NCBI GenBank assembly: GCA_019417795.1
Contig: DXUR01000001.1
Location: 6,956 to 70,955, forward strand
Direction of reading: 5' to 3'
Origin: Clostridiales bacterium
GTDB taxonomy: Bacteria; Bacillota_A; Clostridia; Oscillospirales; Oscillospiraceae
DNA: 64,000 bases
Positions 25,205 through 32,408 of the stretch are shown piece after piece. The notes under the pieces were generated by a model. The model saw nothing but the letters and a program-made list of their open reading frames with translations, searched no databases and had not been told where the DNA came from. How positions within the stretch are numbered: the first letter of the stretch is position 1; each line of letters starts with the position of its first letter. The position numbers and the translations under genes are program-made.

Positions 25205-25756
25205 TCAGCACAAAATTTCCATCAGGGCAGGTTCGTTCCGGAGCTTGCTGCGGGCTCGCGAGATCCATGCATTGACATTATTGACGGTGGTCCCGTAGAG
25301 ATCTGCAATCTCAACAGACTCATATCCCTGCAGCTTCAGCTCAATGGCCTCGACGCCTTTCCGAGCAACACCCTGGTACTTCTCCTTACAGGCGCGCAAC
25401 GCTGCCATAGCGGAATCGTCAGTGACCTCGGCCTCGAAGTCAACGGTGGTATGGGCAAGCAGATCAAAGAACACCTCGCCCTCTTCAAAACCTGCATCTA
25501 CACTTCTCTGGAGTCGGTAATTCATCGCACGACAGTGATCGATAATGGCATTGTAGATATAGCGACATGCGAAGGGTGCGAATTCGCCGCTATCCGCCTG
25601 GTACTTCAAAGCGGCACGGCAGATGGCCTCACAACCGATGGCATAGAAGTCATCATAGGTCAATAGCGGTCTGTTGGGAACTGAGATTCTGGTTCGGATG
25701 ACCCAGTTGACCAGATCCAGATGTTCCATTACAAGCTCATTCTGATAATCAGTCAT
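25205..25756 (-). CDS. RNA polymerase sigma-70-family factor
   Basis: This 183-aa protein has a region-2 core (YDDFYAIGCEAICRAALKYQ, then FAPFACRYIYNAIIDHCR) and a region-4 HTH (IELKLQGYESVEIADLYG, then NNVNAWISRARSKLR). That is the layout of a small alternative sigma factor of clostridial elements. ATG 25756 has GGAGGTG 6 nt upstream; GTG 9 nt earlier is too close. It probably drives element genes with its own promoter type. Confidence 0.85.
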   Translation of the reverse strand: MTDYQNELVMEHLDLVNWVIRTRISVPNRPLLTYDDFYAIGCEAICRAALKYQADSGEFAPFACRYIYNAIIDHCRAMNYRLQRSVDAGFEEGEVFFDLLAHTTVDFEAEVTDDSAMAALRACKEKYQGVARKGVEAIELKLQGYESVEIADLYGTTVNNVNAWISRARSKLRNEPALMEILC

Positions 25757-25770
25757 GTCAGGCACCTCCT

Positions 25771-26202
25771 TTATGCGACACGATGGTTTCTTGCGAGCAC
25801 CTCATCGCAAAGCCGGATGAGCTCCTTGCATCGGTACTCGCTGCACATTCCAATGTGGGCATCCTTCAGACTCAATCCAAAGGAGTCCGCAAACCAGCGG
25901 TAGGCATTCTCTCGTGTCATGATCCCGGTCTGCCAGATGCGGTCAAACTTCCGGTGCGCCTGGATGCGCAGGTTCCGGAGGTCTCCGTTCGCCGGCACGC
26001 CCATCGGCTGATTGGTGCCGGGATGCGCTGCCACATAGGTGTTGCACGCGGGGTAGTTGTGACAGACATAGAGTTTCCGATCGTTCTGGCAGTCGCGGTA
26101 GATCTCCGCTGCTGGTCTCAAGATCATGGCAGCTCCGCAATGGGGGCAGCGGAAGGATCTACTGCGCTGGGCTCGGGTCTTTCTTTTTTTCAAAATAGCC
26201 AT
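25771..26202 (-). CDS. DUF3268-type zinc-finger protein
   Basis: The 143-aa protein matches the zinc-finger-containing DUF3268 pattern: CPHCGAAMILRPAAEIYRD, then LYVCHNYPACNTYVAAHPGTN, PANGDLRNLRIQAH and HIGMCSEYRC. The basic N-terminus (KKRKTRAQRSR) suggests nucleic-acid binding. It precedes the sigma factor by 14 nt with ATG 26202 after GGAG, and is the first gene of that group. The region before it holds the GC palindrome and hairpin described below. Confidence 0.85.
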   Translation of the reverse strand: MAILKKRKTRAQRSRSFRCPHCGAAMILRPAAEIYRDCQNDRKLYVCHNYPACNTYVAAHPGTNQPMGVPANGDLRNLRIQAHRKFDRIWQTGIMTRENAYRWFADSFGLSLKDAHIGMCSEYRCKELIRLCDEVLARNHRVA

Positions 26203-26241
26203 CTCCTTTTTTGCGTTCTACTAGAGTTCACTCAAAAAACA

Positions 26242-26255
26242 GGGGGGTACCCCCC
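26242..26255. repeat. G6-TA-C6 palindrome, candidate oriT or regulatory core
   Basis: The perfect palindrome GGGGGGTACCCCCC sits in a noncoding control region and is preceded by ACA, giving ACAGGGGGGT. This equals one arm and nick-side context of the oriT of ICEBs1/Tn916-type elements as I remember them. The arms lie back to back here instead of around a loop, so the identity is uncertain. Confidence 0.3.
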
Positions 26256-26301
26256 GTCGCTTCGAAAAGAAATTTGTAAACTTTTTGTGAACGGATATGA
26301 A

Positions 26302-26334
26302 AAGAGCTATTGCACGCAAAATGCAATAGCTCTT
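26302..26334. terminator. Perfect 13-bp hairpin, probable insulator
   Basis: AAGAGCTATTGCA (26302-26314) pairs perfectly with TGCAATAGCTCTT (26322-26334) around a 7-nt loop. A short T run follows on the minus side. It separates the divergent groups and could stop minus-strand readthrough into the DUF3268-sigma operon. Confidence 0.5.
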
Positions 26335-26356
26335 GAAGAGAAATACAGAGTTTTGT

Positions 26357-26403
26357 AACGTGGTCATGTGAAATTTGACACGTTGACCAGATTATGCTAT
26401 AAT
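26357..26403 (+). promoter_or_regulatory. Promoter and operator of the split HipA-like operon
   Basis: TTGACA (26375-26380), a 17-nt spacer and TATAAT (26398-26403) form a consensus promoter. An inverted repeat, AACGTGGTCA (26357-26366) and TGACACGTT (26376-26384), overlaps the -35 and is a fitting operator for the HTH protein encoded just downstream. Confidence 0.75.
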
Positions 26404-26453
26404 GTATCAAAATTAAATTAGTTGCATATATTCAATGCGAAGGAAGGAGAACA

Positions 26454-27047
26454 ATGGACTATAGAAAGCTATGTGTAGAACTGTTCGGTACTGACGATGA
26501 GGCCACACTTCGCAAGATCGCTGCAGAATATAGGAAGAAGAACACACGCAACGCTGGCCGGAAACGCAAAATAGCCGACGAAGATATCCACAAAATGAGG
26601 GCTATGCGCAACGCCGGCACATCCATGCAGGAACTGGCAAGGACATTTGGGCTCTCTCGTCAAACGGTTGAGCGATACCTAAACACAGCCGCAGGCGATG
26701 GCTGCACAATGCGCATCACTTATATGTTCAGAAGGCAGCCTTGTACGGTTATTGATGTAGACTTCCTTGACCAAAAGGTGGTCATCCAGAACAAAACGGA
26801 TGACATTCTGCATCGTGCATTCGGTGTGCTGGAGCACCCAACCTGGAATGACTTTGAAAATTTCTTACGGGATCGCTGCTTTCCTCAGACACGCGGCAAC
26901 TGCAAGGAACTGCTTCAAGAAATGGATCTAACGGATTATGATCCGTTGAAGATCGTAGAAAAGACGAAGGGTCGTTTAGCTGATGACGAAATGTGGTTAA
27001 GACTTCGTTATCTTCCGAGGAAGGAGATCATTTATGCAAGTCATTGA
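26454..27047 (+). CDS. HTH protein with HipA-partner-like C-terminal domain
   Basis: This 197-aa protein has a resolvase/Hin-type helix-turn-helix in its first half (IADEDIHKMRAMRNAGTSM, then LARTFGLSRQTVERYL). The second half has a HRAFGVLEHPTWNDFENFL and DRCFPQTRGNCKELL pattern. This recalls proteins found next to, or forming the N-terminal lobe of, HipA-type kinases (a region often containing R-x-x-P-x-[ST]-R). It is likely the antitoxin and autorepressor of the kinase encoded next. GGAGA precedes ATG 26454. Its stop overlaps the next start by 14 nt. Confidence 0.7.
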   Translation: MDYRKLCVELFGTDDEATLRKIAAEYRKKNTRNAGRKRKIADEDIHKMRAMRNAGTSMQELARTFGLSRQTVERYLNTAAGDGCTMRITYMFRRQPCTVIDVDFLDQKVVIQNKTDDILHRAFGVLEHPTWNDFENFLRDRCFPQTRGNCKELLQEMDLTDYDPLKIVEKTKGRLADDEMWLRLRYLPRKEIIYASH

Positions 27048-27843
27048 TTTTACGAGCGCGGATAGAATTATGAGCGAAGGCCATACCTCAAAGGGTGACC
27101 AACCCAAATGGAAGCAGTCAGGCAATTGGTATAAAGCGGACCACATGGGATACGAAGCACTCTCGGAAATAATCGTTTCACGTTTGCTCACATGGTCAAA
27201 TGCGGATGATTTCGTGGTTTATCAACCAGTGTTCATTCACTATAACGATAAGGTAATACCGGGATGCTCCAGTCGTGACTTCATGCGCAAAGATGAAATG
27301 CTGATTCCATTTGAACGGCTCCATCGCGCCTATGAAGGTCGTGGGCTTGCTCAGGCGCTAACAAAATTTGACTCTCCTGCGGCTCGAATTGCTTACACGG
27401 TTGATTTTGTTGAGCGCGTCACAAAGCTAACCGGTGTGGGAGCATATCTTACCGCTATCCTTGAATTGGACTGCCTGACGCTCAATGAAGATCGCCACAC
27501 AAACAATCTCGCTGTATTGCGGAATGAAGAAACAAAGGAATTTCGCCTTTGTCCGATCTTTGATAATGGGCTCTCTCTTCTTTCAGATCTGAATGACTAC
27601 CCGCTTACCGATGATCTATATACCTGTATTGAGCGAGTACAAGCGAAGCCTTTTGATTCGGATCATGTGGAGCAGGTGACGGCGGCTGAGCAACTCTATG
27701 GCAGACAACTCACCTTTCGCATATCGCATGAAGAACTGAGGTCAGAACTGAATTTGCTATCTGAAGCCTATTCTCCAGATATACTCCAAAGAGCGGAGCG
27801 TGTACTGCTTGAGCAGAAGCGAAAACACAGCTGGCTCTTTTAG
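27034..27843 (+). CDS. HipA-like kinase toxin, compact form
   Basis: The 269-aa protein shows the HipA kinase catalytic motifs: NEDRHTNN (151-158) as the catalytic loop and FDNG (176-179) as the metal-binding motif. It is much shorter than E. coli HipA (about 440 aa) and lacks the N-terminal lobe, which may lie in the upstream protein. HipA kinases phosphorylate a translation factor or aminoacyl-tRNA synthetase to cause dormancy. AAGGAG precedes the ATG, inside the preceding gene. The operon ends in a good terminator at 27911-27962. Confidence 0.78.
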   Translation: MQVIDFTSADRIMSEGHTSKGDQPKWKQSGNWYKADHMGYEALSEIIVSRLLTWSNADDFVVYQPVFIHYNDKVIPGCSSRDFMRKDEMLIPFERLHRAYEGRGLAQALTKFDSPAARIAYTVDFVERVTKLTGVGAYLTAILELDCLTLNEDRHTNNLAVLRNEETKEFRLCPIFDNGLSLLSDLNDYPLTDDLYTCIERVQAKPFDSDHVEQVTAAEQLYGRQLTFRISHEELRSELNLLSEAYSPDILQRAERVLLEQKRKHSWLF

Positions 27844-27910
27844 ACTACTTGACCAAAGAGAGCAGCCTCGAGGAACATCCGGATAACGATGCAATATTGG
27901 ATAATCATAT

Positions 27911-27962
27911 AAAGCCGTGGGTTGGATATCTGAGAGTACTCAACCCATGGCTTTCTTTTTTG
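27911..27962 (+). terminator. Terminator after the HipA-like operon
   Basis: AAAGCCGTGGGTTG (27911-27924) pairs with CAACCCATGGCTTT (27941-27954) with one mismatch, followed by CTTTCTTTTTT. Confidence 0.85.
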
Positions 27963-27988
27963 CGATACAAATAACCATTATCAAAGGT

Positions 27989-28027
27989 TGTCCTTTCTAT
28001 TGGACAGGTTTTATGCTATGATATAAT
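27989..28027 (+). promoter_or_regulatory. Promoter/operator of the WYL gene
   Basis: TTGGAC (28000-28005), a 16-nt spacer and TATAAT (28022-28027) form a promoter. Overlapping it is TGTCC-N8-GGACAG-N6-TGCTATGAT, identical in spacing to the element at 7084-7117. The regulator may bind its own promoter here. Confidence 0.65.
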
Positions 28028-28073
28028 TGCCTTGCAGAAAACGGCTTGACCGAGTTGAAAGGATGATGAACAT

Positions 28074-29063
28074 ATGCCTCGCTCCTCATTTCAGAAGCTG
28101 AAGATTATCTACATCATGGAGTACCTGCTGAAAAACTCGGACGAAGAGCATGCCGTGACCACCAGCCAAATCATTGCCTACCTGAAGTCCCACGATATTA
28201 CCGCAGAGCGCAAGACGATCTATAGTGATATTGAAGCTCTGCGGGATTTTGGCTTGGACATCATCCAGGTATCTGAGGGGAACAATCACGGCTACTACGT
28301 GGCAAGCCGTGACTTTGAACTACCGGAGCTTAAGCTCCTCGTGGATAGCGTCCAATCCTCGAAATTTATTACCCATAAGAAAACGCTGTCCCTGATCAAA
28401 AAGATTGAAAAGCTGGCCAGCATTCATAGCGCACAACTGCTCAACCGGCAGGTATTCGTGAAGAACAGGATCAAGACGATGAATGAGTCCATCTACTATA
28501 ATGTCGATGAGATTCATAACGGCATCTCAAGTAATCGGAAGATCCGGTTCCTGTATTTCGAGTATAATGTCGCCAAGGAGCGCGTGTACCGACATGGTGG
28601 AGCTTATTATGTTGTCAGCCCATTTGCAATGACATGGGACGATGAGAACTACTACATGGTGGCCTTTGATTCTGCTGCAGGGATCATCAAACACTACCGC
28701 GTCGATAAGATGGAAAAGATCACCGTTCTGGATGAAGAACGAGATGGTCAGGACGCTTACGAGGCGCTCGATATGGCCGTCTATGCGCGTAAGACATTCG
28801 GCATGTTCACCGGCGAGGAGGTCAAGGTTCATCTCCGTTTCGAAAATCATCTCGTGGGCGCCGTACTCGACCGACTCGGGCGGGATGTGATCTTAGTCCC
28901 GGATGGAGAAGATCACTTTACAGTATGGACAGATGTGATCGTCAGCCCGCAGTTCTTTGCGTGGCTCTGCGGATTTCAGACGGCGGCGAAGGTCATTGGG
29001 CCTGATGATGTAGTCAAGCAGATGGCGGAGCACGTCAAGTCAATCGCAGCACAGTACGAATAA
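28074..29063 (+). CDS. WYL-domain transcriptional regulator
   Basis: This 329-aa protein has an N-terminal HTH_11-type winged helix (LKIIYIMEYLLKN, VTTSQIIAYLKSHDI, RKTIYSDIEALRD). A WYL-type ligand-binding domain follows (IRFLYFEYN, then YYVVSPFAMTWDDENYYMVAF and the HYRVDKMEKI strand), and then a WCX-like C-terminal extension. WYL regulators control DNA-damage and phage-defence loci. It begins the plus-strand cargo group and is probably its controller. AAGGATG precedes ATG 28074. Confidence 0.88.
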   Translation: MPRSSFQKLKIIYIMEYLLKNSDEEHAVTTSQIIAYLKSHDITAERKTIYSDIEALRDFGLDIIQVSEGNNHGYYVASRDFELPELKLLVDSVQSSKFITHKKTLSLIKKIEKLASIHSAQLLNRQVFVKNRIKTMNESIYYNVDEIHNGISSNRKIRFLYFEYNVAKERVYRHGGAYYVVSPFAMTWDDENYYMVAFDSAAGIIKHYRVDKMEKITVLDEERDGQDAYEALDMAVYARKTFGMFTGEEVKVHLRFENHLVGAVLDRLGRDVILVPDGEDHFTVWTDVIVSPQFFAWLCGFQTAAKVIGPDDVVKQMAEHVKSIAAQYE

Positions 29064-29094
29064 AGCTTGAACCTTGGACGCGGAGGAACGGTAT

Positions 29095-30075
29095 ATGTCC
29101 TATCCAAAACCACTATCGGAGAAATCTCTAAACCGGCTATATATGCAGGCGGGTTTATCAACGGAAACATGTGCTTTCCTCCATTCTCTATTCGCCGCCT
29201 GTGCAAATCTATATGGCACCATCGCCCTTCGCGATGTATGGTCGGTTTATCAGGAGCTAAAAAGCGATGTGCCGCGGATTCATCGACGCGATCTTATCGC
29301 CTTTTCCTCTATTGTCCGTCGAGAGGTGCAACCCTATTGGGTTTATGAGATTGAAGAACTGTACACGGAAGAACCGCACAATGATCTGGATCGGCACATC
29401 GTATCAAAAGCATTGATTGGTGCTGGCTATGGTAAGATGTTTTCCTTCTATGCACTGATGGACGAGCGCGATGATCGCCCCTATTGTATCCCCGATGATT
29501 TTCTCTCATATGCGGAACCAACAGCATCTGTAGAGGAGAAATCACTCGCAGATTTTATTGGGAACCTGAAGTCCACGGCGATGGAGTGCGCCCCAAAACA
29601 ACGTAAAACCTATCCGAATGAGAATCGCGGGAAGAAATTAAACGAGTTTTCTTTTCTCAATTTGAACGAGCGGTTCAATTTGGATTATTACAAGAAAGTC
29701 CCCGCCACTTATTCTGCCCTGTTGGCAGAGTACAGCGGTACAGAGGCGGAAAAGATTATGCAGTTTCATCGGCGAGCCGAGAATGTTGGTCATCTGCGCA
29801 CAACGGATATGATCCAGAATGTGCTGATTGAATTGTGCGAGGTAGGTGTCCGCCTGACGGAAAAGCAGCAAGATACTCTTATGCAGCTCATCGTGCAGTA
29901 TCACAATGGAAGCCGCTTGTGGTGTACCTGCGGTTGGAAACCGGATGAGCTGGCAGCTAAGTTTAGCGGTATCGGAGCATTCCCTGGTCAGGAGGCATCA
30001 TCTCCAGAGGGAATGATGGATGAGAAAGATATCATTCGCAAGATGAAAGAGTTGGGACTGAAGGTCTTGGAGTGA
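29095..30075 (+). CDS. Unrecognised 326-aa protein downstream of the WYL regulator
   Basis: ATG 29095 (MSYPKPLSEKSLNRLY) is used because GGAGG lies 8 nt upstream; a TTG 21 nt earlier has none. The protein is helical, with MDERDDRPYCIPDDFLSYA near residue 125 and a late WCTCGWKPDEL segment near residue 280. It has no signal peptide or membrane segments. It is followed directly by DUF4186, YccF and macro-domain genes. I cannot assign a function; being next to a WYL gene, a defence or stress role is possible. Confidence 0.6.
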   Translation: MSYPKPLSEKSLNRLYMQAGLSTETCAFLHSLFAACANLYGTIALRDVWSVYQELKSDVPRIHRRDLIAFSSIVRREVQPYWVYEIEELYTEEPHNDLDRHIVSKALIGAGYGKMFSFYALMDERDDRPYCIPDDFLSYAEPTASVEEKSLADFIGNLKSTAMECAPKQRKTYPNENRGKKLNEFSFLNLNERFNLDYYKKVPATYSALLAEYSGTEAEKIMQFHRRAENVGHLRTTDMIQNVLIELCEVGVRLTEKQQDTLMQLIVQYHNGSRLWCTCGWKPDELAAKFSGIGAFPGQEASSPEGMMDEKDIIRKMKELGLKVLE

Positions 30076-30080
30076 GCAAC

Positions 30081-30446
30081 ATGTCAACCATTGAGCAAAC
30101 GCTTTTGCGCCTGCAAAAATCCGCTTTCCGCGCAAAGTTCCATTTGAGCGAAAAGGACAGGCAGTACATAATGGGCAAGGGCATGGAAACCATTCAGCAC
30201 CATGCTGCCGACTTCATCCGAACGCGGCTTGCGCCGACGATCATCCCAAATGACGGCAAGCAAACGCCAATGCGTGGGCATCCGGTGTTTATTGCCCAGC
30301 ATGCCTGCGCCTGCTGCTGTCGCAGCTGCTTAAACAAGTGGTATCATGTCCCGATAGGGCGTGAGCTGACGGAGGATGAGCAGAAACGCATCGTAAGGTT
30401 GCTGATGGCATGGATCGAGCGACAGCTTGCAATGGGTGCGAAATAG
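30081..30446 (+). CDS. DUF4186 family protein
   Basis: The motifs FRAKFHLSEKDRQYI, then IIPNDGKQTPMRGHPVF and HACACCCRSCLNKWYHVP match DUF4186 very well. The CCC-R-x-C-L cluster may bind metal. The role is unknown. ATG 30081 is used because GGAG lies 8 nt upstream; GTG 30072 overlaps the preceding stop. Confidence 0.85.
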   Translation: MSTIEQTLLRLQKSAFRAKFHLSEKDRQYIMGKGMETIQHHAADFIRTRLAPTIIPNDGKQTPMRGHPVFIAQHACACCCRSCLNKWYHVPIGRELTEDEQKRIVRLLMAWIERQLAMGAK

Positions 30447-30467
30447 CGAGGAATTGAGGTAACGACT

Positions 30468-30827
30468 ATGTCTACGATTGGAAATATTCTTTGGTTCCTA
30501 TTTGGAGGATTGATCGGCGGACTTGCCTGGGTACTGGCCGGCTGTCTTTGGTGCATCACCATCATCGGCATACCCGTTGGCCTGCAATGCTTCAAATTCG
30601 CAAGTCTCGCCTTTTTCCCGTTTGGGAAAGAAGTTGTGTATGGCGGTGGAGGCTTTTCTTTCCTCGTCAACCTAATTTGGATCATTTTCTTTGGCCTTGA
30701 GATGGCAATCGGATACTGCATTCTAGGCTGTCTCTGGTGCATCACGATCCTTGGTATTCCAATCGGAAAGCAATGCTTCAAAATGGCCAAGCTGTCTCTA
30801 ATGCCCTTTGGGGCATCGGTCGTGTAA
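30468..30827 (+). CDS. yccF: YccF-domain inner membrane protein
   Basis: This 119-aa protein has two YccF repeats: LAGCLWCITIIGIPVGLQC and LGCLWCITILGIPIGKQC, each with membrane helices around it. YccF proteins are small integral membrane proteins of unknown function, found in operons with stress genes. An upstream gene end and start region (30446-30468) give a short gap, so it is co-transcribed with the DUF4186 gene. Confidence 0.88.
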   Translation: MSTIGNILWFLFGGLIGGLAWVLAGCLWCITIIGIPVGLQCFKFASLAFFPFGKEVVYGGGGFSFLVNLIWIIFFGLEMAIGYCILGCLWCITILGIPIGKQCFKMAKLSLMPFGASVV

Positions 30828-30840
30828 AGGAAGGATGATC

Positions 30841-30942
30841 ATGGAAAAGATGGATGAGATGATCCAGATCTATAACCGTACCGAGCAAATCTGCTTCGAT
30901 GATAAGAAGATATATCTATTGCCAAAGAAGCTCGCCGTTTAA
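30841..30942 (+). CDS. Small protein, 33 aa
   Basis: ATG 30841 (MEKMDEMIQIYNRTEQIC) has GGAAGGATG just upstream. The product is a short helical protein with a basic C-terminus (KKIYLLPKKLAV). It lies between the YccF and macro-domain genes in the same transcript. The good start site and lack of a competing frame support it, but its length limits confidence. Confidence 0.45.
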   Translation: MEKMDEMIQIYNRTEQICFDDKKIYLLPKKLAV

Positions 30943-30977
30943 TTACTCAGAAGGCAGATATCACAGGAGGTCTGTTT

Positions 30978-31973
30978 ATGCCGCTCCAGATCGTAAGAAA
31001 TGACATCACAAAAATGAAGGTTGACGCGATCGTCAATGCCGCAAACAGTTCTCTCATGGGTGGTGGCGGCGTAGATGGCTGCATTCATCGCGCCGCCGGC
31101 CCGGAACTCCTGGTCGAATGCGAAAAGCTCAATGGGTGCAAAACTGGCAGTGCCAAGATAACAAAGGGATATAAGCTGCCATGCAAATATGTGATCCATG
31201 CGGTTGGCCCTCGCTGGTACGGTGGGCAGTATGGGGAGCATGACAAGCTTGTCTCTTGCTACCAGACGTCGCTCACGCTCGCAAAGGAGCATGGTTGCGA
31301 GTCGGTCGCATTCCCTCTGATCTCCTCGGGAATCTTCGGCTATCCAAAGGATGAGGCGCTCAAAGTAGCTATCGACACGATCAGCAGTTTTCTGCTTGAA
31401 AATGATATGATGGCTTACATCGTCATCTTCGATCGCAAGGCGTATCAGATCAGCAGCAAGTTGTTTGCGGACATCAACGCCTACATAGACGACCGATATG
31501 TCGAAGAGCATCGAGACAGCTATGCTGAGCGGATCAGCCGGCTGCATAGCCTTGCAGCGGAAGAGAGCTGCCCTATCCCCGCTGCCCCTATGGTAACAAA
31601 GGCAGCATCCCTGGACGATGCGCTGAAGCAGATCGACGAGAGCTTTTCCGAGATGCTTCTGCGTAAGATTGATGAGTGTGGCATGACGGATGCAGAGTGC
31701 TATAAGAAGGCCAACATCGATCGAAAGCTGTTCTCAAAGATTCGGACGGATAAGCTCTATCGACCATCAAAGCCTACTGTGATTGCCTTTGCGCTTGCAC
31801 TCGAATTGCCACTTGACGAATTGAAGGATATGCTCTCGAAAGCAGGATTTGCCCTGTCGCACTCCAGCAAATTTGACATCATCGTGGAGTATTTTGTCGA
31901 GCGAGGAAACTACAATGTATTTGAAATCAATGAGGCGCTGTTTGCATTTGACCAAAGCCTGATTGGCGCATAA
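30978..31973 (+). CDS. Macro-domain (ADP-ribose-binding) protein with C-terminal helical domain
   Basis: Residues 1-170 form a macro domain: VDAIVNAANSSLMGGGGVDG, then GSAKITKGYKLPCKYVIHAVG and FPLISSGIFGYP. Macro domains bind or remove ADP-ribose and O-acetyl-ADP-ribose. The C-terminal 130 residues (FSEMLLRKIDECGMTD, AECYKKANIDRKLFSKIR, AGFALSHSSKFDIIVEYF) form a second, helical domain that I know from other proteins of mobile elements next to VWA or macro domains; its role is unknown. GGAGG precedes ATG 30978. Confidence 0.88.
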   Translation: MPLQIVRNDITKMKVDAIVNAANSSLMGGGGVDGCIHRAAGPELLVECEKLNGCKTGSAKITKGYKLPCKYVIHAVGPRWYGGQYGEHDKLVSCYQTSLTLAKEHGCESVAFPLISSGIFGYPKDEALKVAIDTISSFLLENDMMAYIVIFDRKAYQISSKLFADINAYIDDRYVEEHRDSYAERISRLHSLAAEESCPIPAAPMVTKAASLDDALKQIDESFSEMLLRKIDECGMTDAECYKKANIDRKLFSKIRTDKLYRPSKPTVIAFALALELPLDELKDMLSKAGFALSHSSKFDIIVEYFVERGNYNVFEINEALFAFDQSLIGA

Positions 31974-32047
31974 TAGTTATCAGGTGCTGCGACTTTTCGT
32001 CGGTGGAACCCTGATTGATATGCTATCTTTTCCGGAGGTGTGCTGCG

Positions 32048-32266
32048 ATGGAACAAAAAGAGCTTGAGTATCTGCGTCAGGTAGAAGATCACGCTTCACG
32101 GACAGGCTGGGTGTCTCCGTTGACTCGTGAGGACAAAGAGTATTTTGCCTATTTGCGTCAGGTCAGTAAGCGGTATAACATCGACATGTCCAAGGCAAAT
32201 CGACTGGAATACAATTTCGTGATTCGTGTTGCAGAGAGCGAGTTTTACGCACATCACACATCCTGA
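32048..32266 (+). CDS. Small charged hypothetical protein, 72 aa
   Basis: ATG 32048 (MEQKELEYLRQVEDH) has CGGAGGTG 7 nt upstream. The protein repeats the LRQV motif (EYLRQVEDHAS and AYLRQVSKRYN) and has no signal peptide. A terminator at 32276-32305 follows directly. The function is unknown. Confidence 0.6.
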   Translation: MEQKELEYLRQVEDHASRTGWVSPLTREDKEYFAYLRQVSKRYNIDMSKANRLEYNFVIRVAESEFYAHHTS

Positions 32267-32275
32267 GAAATCCAG

Positions 32276-32305
32276 AGGCGCAAGCATCTTTGCTTGCGCC
32301 TTTCA
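32276..32305 (+). terminator. Terminator after the 72-aa gene
   Basis: AGGCGCAAGCA (32276-32286) pairs with TGCTTGCGCCT (32291-32301) around TCTT, followed by a short T run. Confidence 0.75.
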
Positions 32306-32353
32306 TTGAATTGTCGCTTAACAAGCGACCAAATGAAGCGAATATCAAAGTAA

Positions 32354-32384
32354 GATATGGCTGTAAGGTGAAACACCAAACAGC
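32354..32384 (+). promoter_or_regulatory. Leader hairpin of the VWA gene
   Basis: ATGGCTGT and ACAGCCAT form an 8-bp stem about 25 nt before the VWA start. It has no T run, so it is more likely an operator or RNA structure than a terminator. Confidence 0.35.
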
Positions 32385-32408
32385 CATAATTTATTGGAGG
32401 TATTTGCA

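Noticed and set aside
26228..26410. 60-codon minus frame over the palindrome and hairpin region
   Set aside because: It overlaps a consensus promoter and perfect hairpins and has no ribosome site.
32354..32384. Terminator before the VWA gene
   Set aside because: The stem has no T run. It is kept only as a possible operator or leader hairpin.
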